Shown: piece by piece, positions 1 through 6,144 of the stretch | How the letters are laid out: the number at the start of each line of letters is the position of its first letter | Position numbering within the stretch: position 1 is the stretch's first letter | Assembly (NCBI GenBank): GCA_021163565.1 | Contig: JAGGTT010000172.1 | Span: 1-7,415, forward strand | From: Candidatus Tharpella sp. | GTDB taxonomy: Bacteria; Desulfobacterota; Anaeroferrophillalia; Anaeroferrophillales; Tharpellaceae | Length of the DNA stretch: 7,415 bases | Reading direction: 5' to 3' | Translations under genes and position numbers: made by a program | The notes under the pieces: generated by a model | Seen by the model: only the letters and a program-made list of their open reading frames with translations | What the model was told of the DNA's origin: nothing | The model's database searches: none

Positions 1-1394
1 GTAAAGTGGTTCATCTTTTTATGAACTCACTGGAGTGGCTGCCACTCTATTTCGGTATTCTCCGGAGCGGGGCCTGGGTAGTGCCGCTCAATTTTCGGTT
101 TGACAGTGAAAATATTAAACATTGTATCGCCGTTACTGAAGCGGATGTCATGTTTTTCGGGCCCGAATTTTTCACTCGGGTTGCGGCCGTGAAGAATGAA
201 CTTACCTCGGTGAAACATTTTTTCAGTCTCGGTGACTGTGATCTCGACGGGGTCGAAAATTACCTTGATCTGGTTGGCAATTGTGATTCTGCCGATCCGC
301 AGTTGAAATTCAGCCCGGATGAGAGTGCAGCCCTCTATTTTACCTCCGGCACCACCGGTTTGCCGAAACCCATACTGCTGACTCACGGAAATCTAGAGTC
401 ATCCTGTATTGTCGAAAACCGGCATCATCTTCAGACCCATGACGATAATCTTATCCTCATCCCGCCGCTTTATCACACCGGGGCCAAAATGCACTGGTTC
501 GGCAATTTTATTGTTGGGGCAAAAGCGGTAATCCTTAAGGGGGCAAAACCGGAGTGGATTCTTGATGCGGTTTCAGAAGAGGGGGGTACAATCGTCTGGC
601 TTCTGGTTCCCTGGGCCCAGGATATCCTGAACGCGATTGAAGACGGAAGTATTGATCTGAAGAAATATAAACTTGACCAGTGGCGGCTGATGCATATAGG
701 GGCGCAGCCGGTACCGCCGAGTTTGATTAAAGAGTGGCTGCAAACCTTTCCCGAGCATGATTATGATACCAATTACGGCCTGAGCGAATCGACCGGCCCC
801 GGATGTGTCCATCTGGGTATAGGCAACACTCATAAAGTAGGTGCCATCGGGATTCCCGGGTTTGACTGGGAATGTCGGATTGTCGATGCTCTCGGAGAGC
901 TAGTACCCCAGGGCGGCAAAGGTGAACTCTTGGTCAGAGGTCCGGGGGTTATGCGTGAATACTATAAAAATCCGGATGAAACGGCCCGCTCTCTGCGGGA
1001 TGGCTGGCTCTATACCGGGGATGTCGCGCAGATGGATGAGGATGGTTTTATCTTTCTGGTTGATCGTAAAAAAGATATCATTATTACCGGTGGAGAAAAT
1101 ATTTTTCCGGTCGAGATTGAAGATTTTCTGCAGGGTCATAAAGATATCAACGATGTCGCGGTTATCGGTCTGTCGGATGAACGTCTGGGGGAAATAGTCG
1201 CTGCGATTATCGATCTCAAACCGGGCCGCCGGTTGACCGAGGCTGATATGGAGGCTTTCTGTCAGGGCCTGCCACGTTATAAGCGACCGCGAACTTTTTT
1301 CTTTGATGATATCCCCAGAAATCCGACCGGCAAGATTGAAAAACCAAAACTTCGGGAAAAATATGCTGGTCATCAGGAGATGTTTAAGCTATAG
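1..1394 (+). CDS. AMP-forming acyl-CoA synthetase, N-terminus missing
   Basis: This is an ANL-superfamily adenylate-forming ligase: it activates a carboxylic acid with ATP to an acyl-AMP and then forms the acyl-CoA in the cytoplasm. The reading frame is open from the first complete codon at position 3, so the gene begins left of the window; roughly 60 residues are probably missing. Counting from the GTG at 6, which I take as an internal valine codon, the motifs are: the phosphate-binding loop YFTSGTTGLPK (111-121), the A5 motif NYGLSESTG (256-264), the TGD of A7 (337-339), the hinge segment DRKKDIIITGGENIFPVEIE (353-372), and PRNPTGK with the catalytic lysine K443. All core catalytic motifs are intact, so the enzyme should be active. 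Substrate specificity (fatty acid, aromatic acid or other) cannot be read from these motifs. The stop is TAG at 1392-1394, and the next gene follows after 81 bases. Confidence 0.93.
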   Translation, partial: KVVHLFMNSLEWLPLYFGILRSGAWVVPLNFRFDSENIKHCIAVTEADVMFFGPEFFTRVAAVKNELTSVKHFFSLGDCDLDGVENYLDLVGNCDSADPQLKFSPDESAALYFTSGTTGLPKPILLTHGNLESSCIVENRHHLQTHDDNLILIPPLYHTGAKMHWFGNFIVGAKAVILKGAKPEWILDAVSEEGGTIVWLLVPWAQDILNAIEDGSIDLKKYKLDQWRLMHIGAQPVPPSLIKEWLQTFPEHDYDTNYGLSESTGPGCVHLGIGNTHKVGAIGIPGFDWECRIVDALGELVPQGGKGELLVRGPGVMREYYKNPDETARSLRDGWLYTGDVAQMDEDGFIFLVDRKKDIIITGGENIFPVEIEDFLQGHKDINDVAVIGLSDERLGEIVAAIIDLKPGRRLTEADMEAFCQGLPRYKRPRTFFFDDIPRNPTGKIEKPKLREKYAGHQEMFKL

Positions 1395-1400
1395 AGGGGC

Positions 1401-1428
1401 AGGGCCGTATAGAAGATGATGCGGCCCT
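1401..1428 (+). other. Stem-loop after the acyl-CoA synthetase gene
   Basis: AGGGCCG (1401-1407) and CGGCCCT (1422-1428) are exact inverted repeats. Three further inner pairs, one of them G-T, extend the stem to about 10 pairs around an 8-base loop. It starts 6 bases after the stop codon. The bases after it (TATCATCTTTAATT) do not form a continuous T-tract, so it is a poor intrinsic terminator. It may be a weak or partial terminator, or an mRNA 3'-end stabilising hairpin between two co-transcribed genes. Confidence 0.45.
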
Positions 1429-1475
1429 ATCATCTTTAATTAACCGGCTTTTATATTCTTAAACAGGGGTCAACT

Positions 1476-2132
1476 GTGCTTCTATTTCGCCGTGAACAGC
1501 GTGAACATAACCTCTTGAAACAGAGGATGACCAAAGTCAATACCGCAGTAGCTAAACTTTTTGACGGCCCGACTATTGCCCGGGTTGGCAAAGAGTTCGG
1601 TTTGATCGGTCCTAATAAAAAACTTAACCTGGAAAAAGATGGGGATACCAGCGCCTTGGTTGATCAGCTCATTTTTCGTGAGAAGATTGATGGCCGATCT
1701 CCGGTTGAGGTCTATCTTGGACAGCAGAATGATGAATTTTTCCCGGCTCTCCAGCGGCAGCTTTTAGAGGCTTATCTTAAGGGGACCCGCTTCTCACTTT
1801 TCCAGATGACCGCCCGGCACGAGCGCCGCTACCTTGATATGGTGCCGCTGTTTCCGGATGAAGATGAGGGTATAGTCTTAGACGATCCTATCCTCGCCCG
1901 GGTTGCCGATGACGACTGGATTCTGGCCGGGCGTTTTCTGCCGTGGGAGGGACGCTGGATTCATTTAGATCTGATTTACGCTTTTGACTATACTGCTGAA
2001 GAGAAGATCTTTTCCGAATTTGCCAAAATCGACCCGAAAACGGAACTGCCTTTTATTGCGACCCCGGCAAGATACCCGCATTTTTTCTTCCGCATCTACC
2101 GTGACTTTGGTATTCCTTTAGGAAATCGCTAG
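1476..2132 (+). CDS. Unrecognised 218-residue soluble protein
   Basis: I do not recognise this gene well enough to name a function. The GTG start at 1476 is preceded by AGGGGT at 1465-1470 with a 5-base gap, a reasonable ribosome binding site; the next in-frame ATG (residue 18) has an AGAGG only one base upstream and is less likely. The product has no cysteine, no signal peptide and no membrane segment, and the N-terminus is strongly basic (residues 5-20). Residues 96-111, with LLEAYLKGTRFSLFQM, followed by an acidic stretch (FPDEDEG, 126-132) and then LARVADDDWILAGRFLPWEG (140-159), recall a loosely defined family of uncharacterised bacterial proteins, but this is from memory only. The C-terminal third is rich in aromatic residues (HFFFRIYRDFG, 202-212). 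No promoter is evident in the 81-base gap upstream, so it may be read through from the acyl-CoA synthetase gene. It ends 141 bases before rpoH with no clear terminator between. Confidence 0.85.
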   Translation: MLLFRREQREHNLLKQRMTKVNTAVAKLFDGPTIARVGKEFGLIGPNKKLNLEKDGDTSALVDQLIFREKIDGRSPVEVYLGQQNDEFFPALQRQLLEAYLKGTRFSLFQMTARHERRYLDMVPLFPDEDEGIVLDDPILARVADDDWILAGRFLPWEGRWIHLDLIYAFDYTAEEKIFSEFAKIDPKTELPFIATPARYPHFFFRIYRDFGIPLGNR

Positions 2133-2169
2133 CTATGCGGGTTGTACACCAAGTCTATTAACTACCTCT

Positions 2170-2224
2170 AATTATAAAGAATTATAGAGATTTTCCTTGC
2201 ATTTCTATTTTTTTATGCTATATT
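2170..2224 (+). promoter_or_regulatory. rpoH promoter with extended -10 and A+T-rich upstream element
   Basis: A sigma-70-type promoter can be read as -35 TTGCAT (2197-2202), a 16-base spacer, and -10 TATATT (2219-2224) preceded by TGC, which gives the TGn extended -10. The start site would be near 2231. Upstream, AATTATA occurs twice (2170-2176 and 2180-2186), exactly 10 bases apart, at about -61 to -45 relative to that start. This is where an UP element contacts the RNA polymerase alpha subunits. The promoter would be read by the housekeeping sigma factor. The -10 overlaps the left arm of the CIRCE operator, so repressor binding should block polymerase. Confidence 0.7.
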
Positions 2225-2251
2225 AGCACTCAACCTGATAGAGTGCTAATA
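2221..2251 (+). promoter_or_regulatory. CIRCE operator (HrcA binding site) before rpoH
   Basis: The sequence contains TTAGCACTC (2223-2231), a 9-base spacer, and GAGTGCTAA (2241-2249). This matches the CIRCE consensus in both arms and in spacing, with no mismatch. Two more flanking pairs extend each arm to 11 bases (2221-2231 and 2241-2251). CIRCE is the operator of the heat-shock repressor HrcA, usually found before groESL or hrcA-grpE-dnaK. Here it overlaps the -10 and predicted start site of the gene beginning at 2274, which encodes RpoH. HrcA itself is not encoded in the window. Confidence 0.96.
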
Positions 2252-2257
2252 ATTAAA

Positions 2258-2266
2258 TGGAGGTGA
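2258..2266 (+). promoter_or_regulatory. Strong Shine-Dalgarno of rpoH
   Basis: TGGAGGTGA matches the 16S rRNA 3' end over eight or nine bases and lies 7 bases before the ATG at 2274. It is by far the best ribosome binding site in the window and fixes the rpoH start. It predicts efficient translation once the operator is free. Confidence 0.85.
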
Positions 2267-2273
2267 AGATCTG

Positions 2274-3131
2274 ATGGAAAAATCTTTAGCTTTAATAAAT
2301 ACCGATTCATTTTCAAGCTACATTGCCGAGATCAATCGTATCTCTTTGCTCACTCCGGAAAAAGAGACCGAGCTGGCACAACAATACAAAAAAAACCAGG
2401 ATGTTAAGACGGCTCATCGTTTAGTCACTGCAAACCTTCGTTTCGTGGTGAAAATTGCGGGTGAATACCGTGGTTACCGGATGCGCATGATGGATCTTGT
2501 CCAAGAAGGCAATATGGGTTTAATGCGGGCCGTAAAGAAATTTGATCCTGAGCGCGGTTACCGACTGATTTCATATGCGGTCTGGTGGATCCGTGCTTAT
2601 ATTCAAGATTATATAATCCGTTCCTGGAGCCTGGTGAAGGTCGGAACCACCCAGCTGCAGAAGAAACTTTTCTTCAAACTCAGCAAAGTCCGTGGATTTC
2701 TTGATGGTGAAGAGGTTGATACGGCTGAAATAAATGCTCTGACCGACGGCTCTGAAAACGATGCCAAAGTCAGAGATTTCTGTCAGCGGCTCAACGCCCG
2801 TGACTTCTCTCTTGACCGGATGATTTCCGACAGCAACACTACCTATCTTGATCTTCTGGCTGATGATAATGATGGTCAGGAGGAGCTGCTACTGACTAAA
2901 GAGGCCGAGATCAACCGTAAGACCATGATTAATCAGGCCCTTAAAGAGCTTACTCCGCGGGAACAAGAAGTCATCAGCGGCCGGTTTTTTGCCGGAATTT
3001 CCAAAACCCTGCAGGATGTCGGTGATGAGCTTGGTATAACCCGTGAACGGGTTCGGCAGCTGGAAAGTAATGCCTTAAAGAAACTTCATAAGATCTTGGG
3101 TGCTGATGCTGAGATGCTGATCGCGACTTAA
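2274..3131 (+). CDS. rpoH: RNA polymerase heat-shock sigma factor RpoH (sigma-32)
   Basis: RpoH directs RNA polymerase to heat-shock promoters of chaperone and protease genes. The 285-residue product is the usual length (E. coli has 284). Region 1.2 is near residues 14-40; region 2.2 is DLVQEGNMGLMRAVKKFDP (74-92); regions 2.3-2.4 run from RLISYAVWWIRAYIQ (97-111) to SLVKVGTT (119-126). The segment QKKLFFKL (129-136) corresponds to the RpoH box (QRKLFFNL in E. coli), which separates it from RpoD and RpoS. The region 4.2 helix-turn-helix lies at 244-271, with TLQDVGDELGITRERVRQLE. There is no long region 1.1 or non-conserved insert, as expected for sigma-32. Transcription is predicted to be under HrcA control through the CIRCE element directly upstream, and a strong terminator follows, so the gene is probably its own unit. 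Post-translational control by DnaK and FtsH, known in E. coli, cannot be judged here. Confidence 0.96.
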   Translation: MEKSLALINTDSFSSYIAEINRISLLTPEKETELAQQYKKNQDVKTAHRLVTANLRFVVKIAGEYRGYRMRMMDLVQEGNMGLMRAVKKFDPERGYRLISYAVWWIRAYIQDYIIRSWSLVKVGTTQLQKKLFFKLSKVRGFLDGEEVDTAEINALTDGSENDAKVRDFCQRLNARDFSLDRMISDSNTTYLDLLADDNDGQEELLLTKEAEINRKTMINQALKELTPREQEVISGRFFAGISKTLQDVGDELGITRERVRQLESNALKKLHKILGADAEMLIAT

Positions 3132-3157
3132 AGCTCAAGTAACAATTCAGTAAATTC

Positions 3158-3191
3158 AAAATCCCGGTAAATTTTTTGCCGGGATTTTTTT
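3158..3191 (+). terminator. Intrinsic terminator after rpoH
   Basis: AAAATCCCGG (3158-3167) pairs with CCGGGATTTT (3179-3188), a 10-pair stem with a 7-pair G+C-containing core and an 11-base loop. Seven consecutive T residues (3185-3191) follow the core. It begins 27 bases after the rpoH stop codon. This is a classic rho-independent terminator and separates rpoH from the downstream acetyltransferase gene. Confidence 0.92.
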
Positions 3192-3338
3192 GTCTTTTTA
3201 AGTTTTAATGTTGCCATATCAATATGCTCTGCTTTACTTTGCTTGACGGAAATAGATTTACACAGTAGTGATGGATGATCAGTCAATCAAATTCTACCCG
3301 TCAAATTTACCTCTCCATTTTCCCGGTTGTTTGCTGTT

Positions 3339-6032
3339 ATGGGTATCTATAATCTGGATAAATTTTTCGCTCCGGTTATCTCTTCCGACTCAGCTATTGC
3401 TATCGTAAGTTCTGGTTCCTGCAACCCTGAGAGTAAAGAGTGGCAGCTTTACCGTAACCTGATGGCTGACGGCAACCGCCAGGTGTGTCTGGTTGACTCC
3501 GGTCATTCTCATCTGCCCGGATGTCCGATTACTAAAACAGACATTTATTCATCACTGGATGAGCTTCCGGTGCGACCGGATATGGTTGTGACTCTGGGGC
3601 CGCTGGCCGAGATTCCTGATCTGGTTGACCAGTGCGGGACTCTTGGGGTCTGCGGTCTGGTGATAATGAGCTCCAAGTCGGATGTCGACGGCGACCGTTT
3701 TATCGCGGAAATTATTTCCCGTGCCCGGAAAAACCACATCCGCATCTTAGGGCTCAATTCTGCTGGGTTTATTGTACCTGCTGCTCACATCAATCTCTCT
3801 TTGTTCAATATCCAGGTTACCGGCGGCAGATTGGCGCTGCTTTCCCAGAGCGGAGCGGTAATCACTTCAGCTCTGGAGATTGCCAGGAAGCGGGGGAGTG
3901 GCTTCAGTCATATTGTCGGTCTTGGCAACTTGAATGATATCAATTTCGGCGATATGATTGATTATCTCGGCTGGTCCGCCCGGGTCAGTTGTATTCTGCT
4001 CTATCTTGAGAATATAAAAGATGTAAAAAATTTTATGAGTGCCTGTCGATCGGTTGCTATGATTAAACCGATCGTTGCCATTAAAGCCGGCAAGAGTGAA
4101 CTGAGTCGCAAGGTGATTGAAAAACATACCGGCCGGCCGTCAGGAGATGACCGGATTTATGATACGGCCTTTCGCCGAGCGGGAATAATCCGGGTTGAGA
4201 GTATCGACGAATTGCTGTCTGCCGGTGATTACCTGATTGAAAATGAGGTTCCAGCGGGCCGGCGGCTGGGCATTATCACTAATTCCGGCGGGCTTGGGAT
4301 TATGGCCGTTGATGCCTTGGCCTCAAGGGATATTCCGGTCACCGCCCTGTCACCTGAGCTCAGCCGTAAACTGCAGGAATTTGCTACTCCATATTCCGGG
4401 TCACTTGATCCGATCTGTATTGCGGCAGACGCAGATGCGGAGCGCTATCAAAAGGTTCTGGAGCTCACATTTGCAGCCGGAGAGTTTGATACGATCATTG
4501 TAATTGTGGTTTTAACTCAGGGCCTTGATTCCATGACGTTAGCGGCAAAGATGAAAGTTGCGGCTGCAGCCGCCAAAGTGAATCTGGTCTATACGTGGAT
4601 TGGTGCTCAGGAACATTCTCCGGAGCAGGTTGCCGGACTGAACGACCGTAAAACCAGAATCTGCTTTACGATCGAAGATGCGGTATTAAGTTGTCATTAT
4701 GCTCTTCGTTATCATGAAAAACTTTCTAAACTGGTTGTTACCCCCAAGCGTTACAGTCTTGAAACCGGCTATGATCAGAATAATCTGGAGCAGGCCCGCA
4801 GCCTGATACAGGGATACCTTGACCTTCAGATTACCAGTCTGAGCTCACATGCGACCCGTGAACTTATAGCCTTGTACGGCCTGCCGATCAACCGTTCCTA
4901 CAAGGTTACATCTCTCGCTGAGGCCTTGCAGTTGTGCAGTTTTCTAGGCTATCCGGTAGCCATGAAGATTAATTGTCACACTTTTACCTATAAGAGTGAC
5001 ATTGCGGGAATCCTTTTGAATCTGCATAATGATGAAGCTACCCAGAAGGGGTTTGTGGCTCTGCATAAGATTGCGGCTGAGGCAAAAGTTGATAATTTTG
5101 ATCTGACGCTTGAAAAAATGATTGAAGGAGTTGATTATGAGGTCAACCTCGGTAGTCGTTATGATATCGAGTTCGGGCCTTACATCTTCCTCGGTAGCGG
5201 GGGGTTACCGTCTCGGGTCACAGCGGATGAAGCTGTCATTTTACCTCCATTAGATCGTACCTTGGCCGGCAAATTGATTAATCGAACTAAACTTTCTCAG
5301 TGTTGTAATGAAATCCGGCCTTTTGACATTGAAGCCTTGAAGGATATTCTCGTCAGGATCTCCCAAATGGTTGTTGACCTGCCTGAAATTGAAACCCTTG
5401 TTCTGGATCCGTTAATTATCGCCGGGGGTCGTCTGCTGACGGTGGACGCCAAGCTCAAACTGAAGCGGACTGAGATTGTATCGCCCGCCCATCTTGCGAC
5501 CACCCCGTATCCCAACCAGTATGAATTTCACGAAACTTTAAGAGATGGTACAGCGGTTCTGATTCGTCCGATAAAACCTGAAGATGCTGCCGCCCATCAC
5601 CGTATGGTGGCGAGCTTCTCACCCCAAACTCGTTACTTCAGATTCTTTTCCTTGAGGGAAGAAATCACCCCGGAACAGCTGGTTCGTTTTACCCAGATTG
5701 ATTATGAACGGGAAATCGCCATGATTGCCGAGATCGAAATCGGGGGCGAGAAGATAAGTATCGGGGTCAACCGCTTGATCTATTATCCCCATATCGAAGA
5801 GTATGAATTTGCCATTGTAGTAACCGATGACTGGCAGCAGAGTGGAGTCGGTTACCTGTTAATGGATAAGTTGATATATGTTGCAAAAGATCGTGGTATT
5901 AAAGAGATTTTTGGATTGGTCTTAAGAGGTAACTCGAGTATGATGAACTTCATTAAAAAATTCGGTTTTGAAATCGTTGAGAGAGAGATTGATGTCTGCC
6001 GGGTTCGACTTTGTCTGGCGGACTGTCAATGA
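3339..6032 (+). CDS. Pat-type protein acetyltransferase: ADP-forming acyl-CoA synthetase-like body fused to GNAT
   Basis: The 897-residue product has the domain order of Pat/PatZ (YfiQ) lysine acetyltransferases, about 880-900 residues: CoA-binding Rossmann domain (about 5-130), two succinyl-CoA-ligase-like domains (about 145-290 and 305-460, with LLSQSGAV and TNSGGLG), an ATP-grasp domain (about 500-715), and a C-terminal GNAT domain (about 730-890). The GNAT acetyl-CoA motif Q-x-x-G-x-G is at 833-838, and E823 in EYEFAIVV is a candidate general base. The synthetase body keeps the phospho-histidine motif KHTG (H263) and K543, but the usual HKSD of the ATP-grasp domain is YKSD (Y551) and the usual NPL is DPL (D690). 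The Rossmann glycine loop is also altered. I chose ATG 3339 because MGIYNLDKFF matches how family members begin; the frame could start at TTG 3327 (901 residues). Neither has a Shine-Dalgarno. Likely role: acetylating metabolic enzymes such as acyl-CoA synthetases. A bifunctional acyl-CoA synthetase remains possible. Confidence 0.92.
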   Translation: MGIYNLDKFFAPVISSDSAIAIVSSGSCNPESKEWQLYRNLMADGNRQVCLVDSGHSHLPGCPITKTDIYSSLDELPVRPDMVVTLGPLAEIPDLVDQCGTLGVCGLVIMSSKSDVDGDRFIAEIISRARKNHIRILGLNSAGFIVPAAHINLSLFNIQVTGGRLALLSQSGAVITSALEIARKRGSGFSHIVGLGNLNDINFGDMIDYLGWSARVSCILLYLENIKDVKNFMSACRSVAMIKPIVAIKAGKSELSRKVIEKHTGRPSGDDRIYDTAFRRAGIIRVESIDELLSAGDYLIENEVPAGRRLGIITNSGGLGIMAVDALASRDIPVTALSPELSRKLQEFATPYSGSLDPICIAADADAERYQKVLELTFAAGEFDTIIVIVVLTQGLDSMTLAAKMKVAAAAAKVNLVYTWIGAQEHSPEQVAGLNDRKTRICFTIEDAVLSCHYALRYHEKLSKLVVTPKRYSLETGYDQNNLEQARSLIQGYLDLQITSLSSHATRELIALYGLPINRSYKVTSLAEALQLCSFLGYPVAMKINCHTFTYKSDIAGILLNLHNDEATQKGFVALHKIAAEAKVDNFDLTLEKMIEGVDYEVNLGSRYDIEFGPYIFLGSGGLPSRVTADEAVILPPLDRTLAGKLINRTKLSQCCNEIRPFDIEALKDILVRISQMVVDLPEIETLVLDPLIIAGGRLLTVDAKLKLKRTEIVSPAHLATTPYPNQYEFHETLRDGTAVLIRPIKPEDAAAHHRMVASFSPQTRYFRFFSLREEITPEQLVRFTQIDYEREIAMIAEIEIGGEKISIGVNRLIYYPHIEEYEFAIVVTDDWQQSGVGYLLMDKLIYVAKDRGIKEIFGLVLRGNSSMMNFIKKFGFEIVEREIDVCRVRLCLADCQ

Positions 6033-6096
6033 TTTTTTGCTTGGAAAACTTCTGCCGGTGTGTTAGTGCCACAACCTCACAGGTGATCCACTTTTT

Positions 6097-6115
6097 ATTG
6101 CTCGGCAATTTTTTT
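6097..6115 (+). terminator. Weak terminator-like hairpin before dnaE
   Basis: ATTGC (6097-6101) and GCAAT (6105-6109) form a 5-pair stem with a 3-base loop, followed by a run of seven T residues (6109-6115). The T-tract is good but the stem is short, so termination of the acetyltransferase transcript may be partial. It lies 64 bases after that gene's stop and 29 bases before the dnaE start. Confidence 0.4.
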
Positions 6116-6144
6116 AATCTCTCTTTTTAACGGTCGTTTATCTG

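Noticed and set aside
6..8. GTG as the true start of the first gene
   Set aside because: The frame stays open to the window edge, and the residues here align with the middle of the N-terminal domain of acyl-CoA synthetases, so the gene begins outside the window.
900..1373. Long antisense open frame opposite the acyl-CoA synthetase
   Set aside because: It lies wholly within a gene with clear family motifs, has no ribosome binding site or recognisable motif, and is best explained as a shadow of that gene.
2232..2266. An RNA thermometer hiding the rpoH Shine-Dalgarno
   Set aside because: The only pairing I see is ACCT (2233-2236) with AGGT (2261-2264), four pairs over a long A+T-rich loop. If transcription starts near 2231 the CIRCE hairpin is not fully transcribed either.
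3243..3271. A sigma-70 promoter for the acetyltransferase gene, with TTGACG as -35
   Set aside because: The hexamer 17 bases downstream is TAGTGA, which matches the -10 consensus at only two positions, and other spacings are no better.
6037..6066. A dnaE promoter with TTGCTT as -35
   Set aside because: At normal spacing the best -10 candidate is TGTTAG, three of six matches, too weak to call.
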